Shown here piece after piece: positions 44,314 to 51,649 of a DNA stretch of 64,000 bases. Location: NCBI RefSeq assembly GCF_030124375.1, contig NZ_JASKLS010000003.1, forward strand, positions 355,337 to 419,336, in the 5' to 3' direction. Origin of the DNA: Sinorhizobium sp. 6-70 (GTDB lineage Bacteria > Pseudomonadota > Alphaproteobacteria > Rhizobiales > Rhizobiaceae). Under the pieces are notes generated by a model. The model did not search any database and was not told where the DNA came from. It saw only the letters and a list, made by a program, of their open reading frames with translations. Within the stretch, counting starts at the first letter, position 1, and each line of letters starts with the position of its first letter. Both the position numbers and the translations under genes were made by a program.

Positions 44314-44394
44314 TCGTTGGGGACCGCTTGCTCGCTGCTTATCGCCTACACCAGCCAGCAATTGGAAGTTTTATAGCGACCCTTGCGGGTCTGA

Positions 44395-45273
44395 TTAGAC
44401 GCGCGGCGCTGCATTGCGCGACTCTTCCGTCTTGCGGAGGAATTCGATCACGCGCGCGTTGGTGGCGGCGGATGTTTGCTCAGAGACGGGAACGTCCCAA
44501 TATTGCGATCCGGGGATGCATTCCTGGAGGTACCGCGCGGCCGATGTCGCGTGGGAAGCGTCCGCCCCGGGGATGATCAGGGTCGGGATATTCAGGCGCA
44601 ACAGGTCCTCCGGTTCGGCACCGGGCGAGGTGTCTCTATCGAGCAGCGTTCTCGGCATGCTCGCGAGGATCGCCTTGTAGTGATCGACGTTCTGCCGGAC
44701 ATAACGCTCCGTGAACTCCGGATCGTGCCTGAGAACCGAGACCCAGGGCCCGCCGCGAGGATCGGCGCCAAAGGCCTTGTTGCTCTCTTTCGCCAGTGCG
44801 ACGACCGCCTCCAGTCCGTTCTGGTGGACGAAAGCCAGGTGCTCGGCGAAGCGCTGATGGCCCGCAATGCGGTAACGCGCGCCGCCGACCGGCCAGAAGA
44901 GCACTATGCCGAGCACGGATTGGGGAAGCTCGGCCGCAAAGGCGGCGACGACGCTGCAGCCCATGCAGCCGCCCATCAGATAGGCCTTGTCGATACCGAG
45001 ATGGTCGAGCAGGCCCTTGCCCTGTCTGACGTAGTCCGACCAGGTCACCCGCTCGACGCGGCCGCCGGACTGGCCGGTCTCGCGCCGGTCGAAAGTGATG
45101 CAGGTAAAATGCTGAGGCAGTTGTTCCAGGAACTGGATCTCGGCATAGATGCCCTGCGTCCGCCATTTCTCGATAGTCGCATCGAAACCTCCGGGCGAAT
45201 ACATCAGCAGCGGTGGGCCCGAGCCCAGTACCTCGTAGCGTGTCGCGATGCCGTCGATCGTTGTTATTGCCAT
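44395..45273 (-). CDS. Alpha/beta hydrolase with cysteine in the nucleophile-elbow position
   Basis: A 292-residue alpha/beta-hydrolase-fold protein. The oxyanion region is MYSPGGFDAT, the strand-turn ITFDRRETGQSGG is typical, and the nucleophile elbow reads LMGGCMGCSVV (Cys103), where most members have G-x-S-x-G. Acid and base are probably in IPGADASHATSAA. A cysteine nucleophile occurs in dienelactone hydrolases, so hydrolysis of a lactone or a C-C bond in ring-fission products is possible. The ATG at 45273 has GAGGAGG 7 bases upstream. Third gene of an operon after adh and the RraA-family gene. Confidence 0.88.
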   Translation of the reverse strand: MAITTIDGIATRYEVLGSGPPLLMYSPGGFDATIEKWRTQGIYAEIQFLEQLPQHFTCITFDRRETGQSGGRVERVTWSDYVRQGKGLLDHLGIDKAYLMGGCMGCSVVAAFAAELPQSVLGIVLFWPVGGARYRIAGHQRFAEHLAFVHQNGLEAVVALAKESNKAFGADPRGGPWVSVLRHDPEFTERYVRQNVDHYKAILASMPRTLLDRDTSPGAEPEDLLRLNIPTLIIPGADASHATSAARYLQECIPGSQYWDVPVSEQTSAATNARVIEFLRKTEESRNAAPRV

Positions 45274-45410
45274 GTTCATTCCTCCTCGAAACGGCGCATC
45301 ATACTTTTCAAAGCCGCTTGGCATACGCGAGCCTCCGGACCGTGCCTTGGAAGGCACGGTGACGCGTCGGACCAAGCGGCTCCTGAACGTGTTGCGCCCG
45401 GCAGGGCGCA

Positions 45411-46088
45411 TCAAACGCCTTCGCAGCCGAGCTTCTTCAGGCTTTCATCCACCCAGAGCTTCGGGTCGAGCTTGCCGGCGAGCGTGTTCGCTAGCGTTTT
45501 CGCTTCCGCTTCATTCTTGGCTTTTGCCTGGGCGTAGACTTCCTCGACCTGGTCGAACGGTATGCAGACGAGGCCGTCGTCATCGCCGAGCATCAGATCG
45601 CCCGGTTCGATGATCATTCCGCCAAGGGAGATCGGAACGTTGATCTCGCCCGGTCCATCCTTGTAGGGGCCTCGATGGGTGATGCCGGCGGCGAAGACCG
45701 GGAAGGTATTGGTCTTGATCCAGCCGTAGTCCCTGACGGCGCCATTGATCACGACGCCCGTGACCCCGATCGCCCTTGCGTGGGAGAGCATGAGCTCGCC
45801 GACGAGAGCGTTGGTGAGATCGCCGCCCGCATCGACCACGATGACGTCGCCGGGGCCGGCCATCAGCAGCGCCTTGTGAATCATCAGATTATCGCCCGGC
45901 CGCGTCTTCACTGTGAAGGCCGCGCCGGCAAGCACGCTAGAGGCGTGGAGCGGCCTGAGGGCCGCCCCGCCCGCCGTCATGCGGGACATGACGTCGCTGA
46001 CGTTGGCTACCGGCAAGTCGAGAAACTTTTCGACCATTGCCGCACTGACGCGCCGTCGGCGCTCAACGATCCTGAATCCGAGTGTCAT
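45411..46088 (-). CDS. RraA-family aldolase (probable 4-carboxy-4-hydroxy-2-oxoadipate / HMG aldolase)
   Basis: A 225-residue RraA/HMG-aldolase-fold protein. The diagnostic blocks are GDVIVVDAGGDLTNALVGEL and VVINGAVRDYGWIKTNTFPV, where the arginine-aspartate pair binds pyruvate and the metal. Members split 4-carboxy-4-hydroxy-2-oxoadipate into pyruvate and oxaloacetate, the last step of protocatechuate 4,5-cleavage and gallate pathways. The ligJ-like gene at 47746 would supply that substrate, which makes the assignment attractive. It follows adh by 29 bases. Confidence 0.87.
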   Translation of the reverse strand: MTLGFRIVERRRRVSAAMVEKFLDLPVANVSDVMSRMTAGGAALRPLHASSVLAGAAFTVKTRPGDNLMIHKALLMAGPGDVIVVDAGGDLTNALVGELMLSHARAIGVTGVVINGAVRDYGWIKTNTFPVFAAGITHRGPYKDGPGEINVPISLGGMIIEPGDLMLGDDDGLVCIPFDQVEEVYAQAKAKNEAEAKTLANTLAGKLDPKLWVDESLKKLGCEGV

Positions 46089-46117
46089 CTGCCTGTTCCT
46101 CCCTTGATCGCCACGGC

Positions 46118-47227
46118 TCACATCCACGGCATCAGCGATGCGTGAATGACGTCCGGCACGCCCTGTCCGCCGACGGACTTGATTGCCAGGTCGGCGTCCT
46201 TGAGGCCGAAGCGGTGCGTGGTGATCTTCTCGAGCGGGAAGCGGTTCGATGCGATCTGCTCGAGCGCCAGTTCGCAGGCGAGATAGCTGTGACCGCGTGC
46301 ACTCTTGATGGTGATCGCCTTCGTCGTCACCTTCTCGAGCGGAAAATTCGGGAACTCCTTCATCTCGCCCTGCACGAGGATCGTGCCGGCCTTGCGCTTC
46401 AGTGCCTCGACACCGAGGAGGATCGGGATCGTGCCGGCGCCGGCCGTGCAGTCCAGCGAGATGTCGACGCCCTTGCCGCCGGTGATCTCCATGATGCGTT
46501 GAAGCGGATCCTCCTTCTGCACGTCGATGACGTAGTCAGCGCCAAGGGTCTTCGCGACCTCGAGGCGGGCGGCGTCCTTGGAGGTCCCCGTAACGATGAT
46601 CAGCGATGCGCCTGCCTGCTTGCAGACAACTGTCTGCGACAGACCCTGCTGGCCCGGCCCTTGAATGAGGACGGTGGAGTTGTAGCCGACGCCTGCGTCG
46701 AAGAGCGACCACTCCACACCGTTCGCCATCGGCGTGACGAGACCAGCGAGTTCCGGCGTCACGCCCTTCGGCACGCGGTGGACGACAGCGTTCCACGGCA
46801 GGTAGACATATTGCGCAAAACCGCCCCACAGATGCGGTGCGCGCTCGGCCGAGGTATAGCCGTAACGGATGCCATCCGGATTGTTGCGCCAGTCGGTGTT
46901 TTCGCAATGGCGATACTGTCCCTGGTGACACCATTGGCACTTGCCGCACATGACGTAGTGCTCGACGAACACAAGGTCGCCTTCCTTGAAGCCCTTGCGA
47001 CGGGTGAACTCGCGGCCGGCCTTGGCGATATAGCCGATGTTCTCGTGGCCCATGATGGTGGGCGCATTATTGGGCGGGCTCTTGAAGAGCTTCACGTCCG
47101 TGCCGCAGATGCCGGCCACTTCCATCTTCAGGAGTGCCGCATCCTCCGGGATGTCGGGCATGGGGAATTCCCGCATCTCCATTTTGCCCGGACCGGTGCG
47201 GACCGCCGCGAGGACCTGTTCCGTCAT
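46118..47227 (-). CDS. Zinc-dependent medium-chain alcohol dehydrogenase
   Basis: A 369-residue MDR enzyme. Catalytic zinc residues are in GICGTDVKLF and IMGHENIGYI. Four structural-zinc cysteines lie in CGKCQWCHQGQYRHC. The Rossmann motif is altered to GPGQQG. It would oxidise an alcohol or reduce an aldehyde with NAD(P). It leads a three-gene operon (adh, RraA-like aldolase, alpha/beta hydrolase) and is divergent from the small gene at 47389. The substrate may be an aldehyde or alcohol intermediate of the aromatic pathway (inference). Confidence 0.91.
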   Translation of the reverse strand: MTEQVLAAVRTGPGKMEMREFPMPDIPEDAALLKMEVAGICGTDVKLFKSPPNNAPTIMGHENIGYIAKAGREFTRRKGFKEGDLVFVEHYVMCGKCQWCHQGQYRHCENTDWRNNPDGIRYGYTSAERAPHLWGGFAQYVYLPWNAVVHRVPKGVTPELAGLVTPMANGVEWSLFDAGVGYNSTVLIQGPGQQGLSQTVVCKQAGASLIIVTGTSKDAARLEVAKTLGADYVIDVQKEDPLQRIMEITGGKGVDISLDCTAGAGTIPILLGVEALKRKAGTILVQGEMKEFPNFPLEKVTTKAITIKSARGHSYLACELALEQIASNRFPLEKITTHRFGLKDADLAIKSVGGQGVPDVIHASLMPWM

Positions 47228-47388
47228 ATCTTTGTTCCTTTCGAGTACTGTCGATCCGGCCGGATGCATGGCATGGCGTTCCGGTCCGGCTGGTTTTTCC
47301 GAATTCGTTTTTGACAGGCGCGACCGCGGCGCCCTATGTAGAGAGGGATCGCCCCAGGCCTTGGCGCCGGCGCGACTGGTTCAAAATC

Positions 47389-47682
47389 ATGCTGAAGACC
47401 GCTGCTTCGAAACCCGAACATCTCGCCGCCATCCGCCAGGTGAAGGCCTGGACGCGCGAGCGCTTCGCGCTTCCCGACGATGTCGCGATCATGGTGTCGG
47501 AGATCGCCTGCGGCCTGCCGGGATGCCCGCCGCTCGAAACGGTGGTCGCCTTCTGGACGGCGCCCGACCGGCGCCACCAGTTCAAGGTTTTCAAACGTGC
47601 CGTCGAAGTTCGGGAGGACGACCTGCCGCCGTTCTGGATGAAGAACGCGATCATCTCGGACGACGACGGGTCCTGCTGCTGA
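47389..47682 (+). CDS. Small conserved protein with a C-x4-GCPP motif
   Basis: A 97-residue protein. Its central block VSEIACGLPGCPPLETVVAF recurs, from memory, in small proteins sometimes found beside CobW-type metallochaperones and called nitrate-reductase-like without proof. The C terminus ends DGSCC, giving four cysteines in all. It is divergent from adh and convergent with the ligJ-like gene. Function unknown; metal binding is possible. The start has no strong ribosome site. Confidence 0.7.
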   Translation: MLKTAASKPEHLAAIRQVKAWTRERFALPDDVAIMVSEIACGLPGCPPLETVVAFWTAPDRRHQFKVFKRAVEVREDDLPPFWMKNAIISDDDGSCC

Positions 47683-47745
47683 AGCGACCGAGCTTTGGGC
47701 CAGCGGACAGCGGTCGATGATGGGTGAGACGCCTCCCATGACGTG

Positions 47746-48786
47746 TCACGCTGCCCGCGAAGGCCGCCCGCGCTTTGCGAGCTGGGCATCGAGCCGCGGA
47801 TAGACGCGGCGGGCGTTGCCTTCGAAGATCTTGTAGCGGCTGTCCTCGTCGAGCGCTTCAAGCTGGTCGATGTAGCGTTTCGTGTCGTCGTAGTGATGGC
47901 CGGTTTCCGGATCGATGCCCTTGACCGCGCCGAGCATCTCGGACGCAAAGAGAATGTTGTCGACCGGGATGACCTTGGCCATCAGCTCGATGCCCGGATA
48001 GTGATAGACGCAGGTGTCGAAAAAGACGTTGTTCAGAAGGTGCTCCGAGAGGAGCGGTTTCTTCATCTCCTGGGCAAGCCCGCGATAGCGCCCCCAATGG
48101 AACGGCACCGCGCCGCCTCCGTGCGGAATGACGAACTTCAGCGTCGGGAAATCCTTGAAGAGATCGCCCTGGATCAACTGCATGAAGGCGGTGGTATCGC
48201 CGTTGATGTAATGCGCGCCGGTGTGGTGGAAACACGGATTGCACGACGATGTGACATGGATCATCGCCGGTACCTCGAGCTCGCAGAGCTTCTCGTAAAG
48301 AGGGTACCACTGCCGGTCGGTGAGCGGCGGATCGGTCCAGTAGCCGCCCGACGGATCGGGATTGAGATTGACGCCGACGAAACCGAGTTCGTTGACGATG
48401 CGCTCAAGCTCGGGAATGCAGTTCTTTGGTGGCGCACCGGGATGCTGCGGCAATTGCCCGACGGCGGCGAAATTGTCGGGCAGCAGGCTGCAGATCCGAT
48501 AGATCAGGTCGTTCGACATCGCCGACCATTGCTTGCTGATGGCTTCGGTTCCGACGTGGTGGGCCATGCCGGCGGCGCGCGGCGAGAAGATCGTCAGGTC
48601 GCTTCCGCGCTCCTTCTGGAACTTGAGCTGCGGTTCGACCGATTTCAGCAGCACCTCGTCGGTGATCCCGAGGTCCGACGTGAGCGGGCGGCGCATCGGG
48701 TCTGCAAGGCCGGCGAGCTGCTTGTCCCTGAACTGGTGGAGCGCCTGCGGCTCCGTCGTGTAGTGTCCGTGAATGTCGATGATCAT
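47746..48786 (-). CDS. ligJ: Probable 4-oxalomesaconate hydratase (LigJ-like amidohydrolase)
   Basis: A 346-residue amidohydrolase-fold protein. It starts MIIDIHGHYTTEPQAL, with the zinc HxH at residues 6-8. Blocks recalled from LigJ are present: SDLTIFSPRAAGMAHHVG, GFVGVNLNPDPSGGYWTDPP, PAMIHVTSSCNPCFH, IPHGGGAVPFHWGRYRGLAQ and NILFASEMLGAVKGIDP. LigJ hydrates 4-oxalomesaconate to 4-carboxy-4-hydroxy-2-oxoadipate in protocatechuate meta-cleavage. The RraA-family aldolase at 45411 could perform the next step. It follows a Pht5-like gene by 59 bases on the same strand. Confidence 0.88.
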   Translation of the reverse strand: MIIDIHGHYTTEPQALHQFRDKQLAGLADPMRRPLTSDLGITDEVLLKSVEPQLKFQKERGSDLTIFSPRAAGMAHHVGTEAISKQWSAMSNDLIYRICSLLPDNFAAVGQLPQHPGAPPKNCIPELERIVNELGFVGVNLNPDPSGGYWTDPPLTDRQWYPLYEKLCELEVPAMIHVTSSCNPCFHHTGAHYINGDTTAFMQLIQGDLFKDFPTLKFVIPHGGGAVPFHWGRYRGLAQEMKKPLLSEHLLNNVFFDTCVYHYPGIELMAKVIPVDNILFASEMLGAVKGIDPETGHHYDDTKRYIDQLEALDEDSRYKIFEGNARRVYPRLDAQLAKRGRPSRAA

Positions 48787-48845
48787 GGCGGCATCCTTAT
48801 GCTGCTAAGGGCGAGGGCGGAGTTTGTCCGCCACGTCCTCAAGCC

Positions 48846-49712
48846 TCAAATCGAAGGGAAAAGTTCATCCACGTCATAGACGCGGGGCGTGATCTGCTGC
48901 TCGGCCGAATAGGCAAAGGCGAGTTGCAGCGATCGGCGGTTTTCCTCCAGCCCGTAAGGCGGAGGCGGTGCCGCGCCGTCGGCTTCGGCGACGCGCCGCG
49001 CCTCGTCGAACAACTCCATCAACTCGCCGGCGAGCCACGGGTGCTCTTCCGTCAGCGCAGTCTTGACCGTCAGCACGTGGTTGATCGGAACGATGCCGGT
49101 TGCGGCAATCCAGTCCTTCGCAGCCTTCTCGGCATCGGGGATGGCACTGCGGATCCCTGCCGGATCGACCTCGCGTTCACCCATGATCGCGGAAAGCTCG
49201 CCTGCAAGCATCAGCGGTCGCAGGGCCATCTCCGATTGATTGCGTACCGCGATGGCCGGGTCGTCGTATTCGCTCAAATGCGCATCCTCCATGGTGACCC
49301 AGGTGATGCTGTTGAGGTCGACGCCGTATTCATGCTGCAGGATGCCGCGGACCCAGACGCCGGAGGTCTGCGCATAGGCGCGCACGCCGACCTTTGTGTT
49401 TTCCAGGTCACGCGGCCCTTCGACCTTCGATTCGACGGGACAGACGAGGTTGGTATGCGGCAGCCGGCTCCAGAGCGGCACAGCAAGGCCGGTGATCGGC
49501 TTCCCGTAGTGATGCGCCAGGAGATGCGTGACGATCGCCATTTCCGAAAGATCGAGGTCGCCGCCGCGCACCATCGTGCGGAAGGCCTTGGGCAGCGGGT
49601 CGAATTCCTGGAACTCGAGCGTTACCCGGCTCGATCGCACCCTGCCATCCTTCAGAGGCTTGACGTGGTCGTGTTTGCCGACGGCGGTCCGCAAAACCAG
49701 TGGTTCGGCCAT
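48846..49712 (-). CDS. Pht5 / NMT1-like periplasmic-binding-fold protein, paralog 3
   Basis: A 288-residue protein without signal peptide, the most divergent of the three paralogs. It keeps GDLDLSEMAIVTHLLAHHYG, ENTKVGVRAYAQTSGVWVRG (compare GRKVGVKSYLVTATLWLRG in paralog 1), GIVPINHVLTVKTALTEEHP and PYGLEENRRSLQLAFAYS. The family contains 4,5-dihydroxyphthalate decarboxylase and extracellular binding proteins. As the first gene of the ligJ-like operon, and with operator site B 26 bases upstream, it is likely to act on or bind the aromatic acid upstream of LigJ. Confidence 0.86.
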   Translation of the reverse strand: MAEPLVLRTAVGKHDHVKPLKDGRVRSSRVTLEFQEFDPLPKAFRTMVRGGDLDLSEMAIVTHLLAHHYGKPITGLAVPLWSRLPHTNLVCPVESKVEGPRDLENTKVGVRAYAQTSGVWVRGILQHEYGVDLNSITWVTMEDAHLSEYDDPAIAVRNQSEMALRPLMLAGELSAIMGEREVDPAGIRSAIPDAEKAAKDWIAATGIVPINHVLTVKTALTEEHPWLAGELMELFDEARRVAEADGAAPPPPYGLEENRRSLQLAFAYSAEQQITPRVYDVDELFPSI

Positions 49713-49737
49713 TTGCGTTCTTACCCCCTCAATTAGC

Positions 49738-49760
49738 GTTCCTTTATGCGGAACGATGTT
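49738..49760. promoter_or_regulatory. 23-bp operator-like dyad upstream of the Pht5-like/ligJ operon (site B)
   Basis: GTTCC, 7 bases, GGAAC, then GATGTT. It matches the reverse complement of site A (35899-35921) at 21 of 23 positions. It begins 26 bases before the Pht5-like start codon, a position suited to repression. Confidence 0.75.
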
Positions 49761-49930
49761 CTGATTTAAGTATCATACTGTGAATCACCCTCGGGTCAAT
49801 CGCGCCCCAGTAGATTTTTATCTTTCATCAGGTTCGGGGGTGATGCAGCGGCAGCCAATCCGGACGACGCACGGCCTCGACCGCGGCCGGTGAGGCCGCC
49901 GCACGCGAAACGCACGGGCTTTCGATAGGA

Positions 49931-50470
49931 TCAGGCCATTCCGGCGAGGCTCAGCAGAAAATAGCTGACGCCGACAAATCCAAGGAGAGGATAGGGGCCG
50001 GTCTTCGTCGTCATCAAGACCGCAATCGCGCCAAGGGACGTTGCCATTTCGAGCGGCGTGAACCTGGCCGACTGGGCGACCGCGAAAACGCCGGCGAAAA
50101 TCAGGCCGACAGCGACGGGCGCGAGCCCCTTTTCCGCGGCAATCGCCCAGGCGGAGCGACGATGGCGCTGCCAATAGCTGCCCAGGATGCAGAGCAGGAT
50201 GGACGAGGGAATGAATATCGCGAGTGTCGCGAGGACCGCCCCCAACAGGCCGTTGACCTCCCACCCGATCAGCGCCACGATCAAAGTGCCGGGGCCAGGG
50301 GCTGCGCGCGAAATGGCGTAAAGATCGGTAAACTGCGGGCCGCTCAGCAGATGCAGGACATCGACGGTCTCATGCTGGAGGCTCGCCACGATCGTCTGGC
50401 CACCACCGAAGGAAACCAGGGACAGCGGGATGCAGAGGAGAATCAGATTGAGCAGCTTGTCGTCAATCAC
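49931..50470 (-). CDS. chrA: Chromate transporter family protein, second half (single CHR domain)
   Basis: A 179-residue membrane protein with the CHR landmark IPLSLVSFGGGQTIVASLQHE at the N terminus and AISRAAPGPGTLIVALIGWE. The GTG at 50470 has CGGGAG 7 bases upstream and overlaps the previous gene by 8 bases. It is one half of a split ChrA. The pair would export chromate or a similar oxyanion; sulfate-like anions are also possible. Confidence 0.88.
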   Translation of the reverse strand: MIDDKLLNLILLCIPLSLVSFGGGQTIVASLQHETVDVLHLLSGPQFTDLYAISRAAPGPGTLIVALIGWEVNGLLGAVLATLAIFIPSSILLCILGSYWQRHRRSAWAIAAEKGLAPVAVGLIFAGVFAVAQSARFTPLEMATSLGAIAVLMTTKTGPYPLLGFVGVSYFLLSLAGMA

Positions 50471-51050
50471 GTGATTTCTCCCGTTCGATCCAGAATGTTG
50501 CGGCAACACTGACGGGAATGCTGCCCGCGACGACGGCGACGAGTGGCCAGCGCAAAACGCCAACCATCAGGAAGACGGCCAGCGCCATAAGTATAGGCAG
50601 TGCATTTGCTTTGAGTCGGCGGGCGGTTTTGATCCCCATTGTCAATGAAGAGGCGATGCCAACACAGGCGAGCCCCCGCAGCACCGCCTGCGCCTCGGGA
50701 TGGGACCTCAGCTGCTGATAGATGAAGCTCATAGCTAGGATCACCGCGAAGGCAGGCAGCACCATGCCGAAGAGCGCGATGCAGGCACCGGCAACGCCAC
50801 GCAATTTGAGGCCGATATAGACGGCGAGGTTGACCGGATTGGCGCCCGGCATGACCTGGGCCACCGTCAATGTCTTGAGGAACTCGTCGTCGGTCAACCA
50901 GCCGCGCCGTTCGACGATCTCGCGATGGGTCCAGCCGGCCATGCCGCCTCCGAAAGAGGAGGCGCCGAGCCGCAGAAACGAAGCGAGCAGCGCAAGAGAG
51001 GTCACATTCTCGTCCCTCTCCATGCCGATGTCGCCGACAGGTTTGTCCAT
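50463..51050 (-). CDS. chrA: Chromate transporter family protein, first half (single CHR domain)
   Basis: A 195-residue membrane protein with FLRLGASSFGGGMAGWTHRE and VAQVMPGANPVNLAVYIGLK, the matching CHR motif set. ATG 51050 has GGAG 5 bases upstream; ATG 51023 is an alternative. It is translationally coupled to the second half (8-base overlap). Two-gene short-chain chromate transporters with antiparallel halves are known. Confidence 0.88.
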   Translation of the reverse strand: MDKPVGDIGMERDENVTSLALLASFLRLGASSFGGGMAGWTHREIVERRGWLTDDEFLKTLTVAQVMPGANPVNLAVYIGLKLRGVAGACIALFGMVLPAFAVILAMSFIYQQLRSHPEAQAVLRGLACVGIASSLTMGIKTARRLKANALPILMALAVFLMVGVLRWPLVAVVAGSIPVSVAATFWIEREKSRD

Positions 51051-51649
51051 TGGTACTCCGATAGCCGCAAGCTCCCCTCGGCAGTCCGAAGCCGTGGGGA
51101 GAGCAATTGAATAGAGGTGCGATTGGCGCGGCGCGCTTGCCCTGCGCGCCTGTGAGCATCGGCATGCTAGTGGCGTAAGCCGCGGAAAGTCCATGCCATT
51201 TCGTCTTAGCTGCGTAGTAAGAAAAATTTATCGGTGCGATCCGTGTGTGCAAAACATGTCGGCCGAATGGTCCCGTTAAGCCTGGCTCGCCTGGACCGCG
51301 TCACAACCAAAGAGACGGCGGGATGGCCGGTCCAATGCGAATTATTACTTTCTAAACAAAGGAAATAACCGTGATATCAAAAGCATAAACGTATGGTTGC
51401 GCGTGCCTGCCGCGGAAACCTTGATCGCCGTTCCAAATTCTGTCCGCGCGAAAACTGTTGGACTAAGCATAATTTTTTGCTTTGGACAAAGGTCACAGCG
51501 ATGGCACTAATGAAACCACGCGACAGGCAGGGGGCCAGCGCGAATGATGGCAATCGCCCTGTCTGCAGGAGGAGTTCGCAAGTGATTGCCCGATGGAGCC
51601 GCGATCTGATCGGCGGGAACTCCATTCTACGGGAGGATTGGAACCAGAA
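51051..51649. other. 599-bp intergenic region with promoter-like and operator-like sequence
   Basis: No convincing gene is seen. It separates the divergent chromate (minus) and tricarboxylate (plus) operons. At 51349-51365, TTTC-TAAACAAAG-GAAA resembles the GTTCC-n7-GGAAC dyads (11 of 17 positions). TTGGAC is repeated at 51458 and 51482, and the second copy is followed after 17 bases by CACTAA, a possible sigma-70-like promoter. All are weak. Confidence 0.4.

Noticed and set aside
44378..44391. Short GACCC-TTGC-GGGTC hairpin between the CbbR-like gene and the hydrolase gene
   Set aside because: The stem is only 5 bp with a weak tract after it; too common in this base composition to call a terminator.
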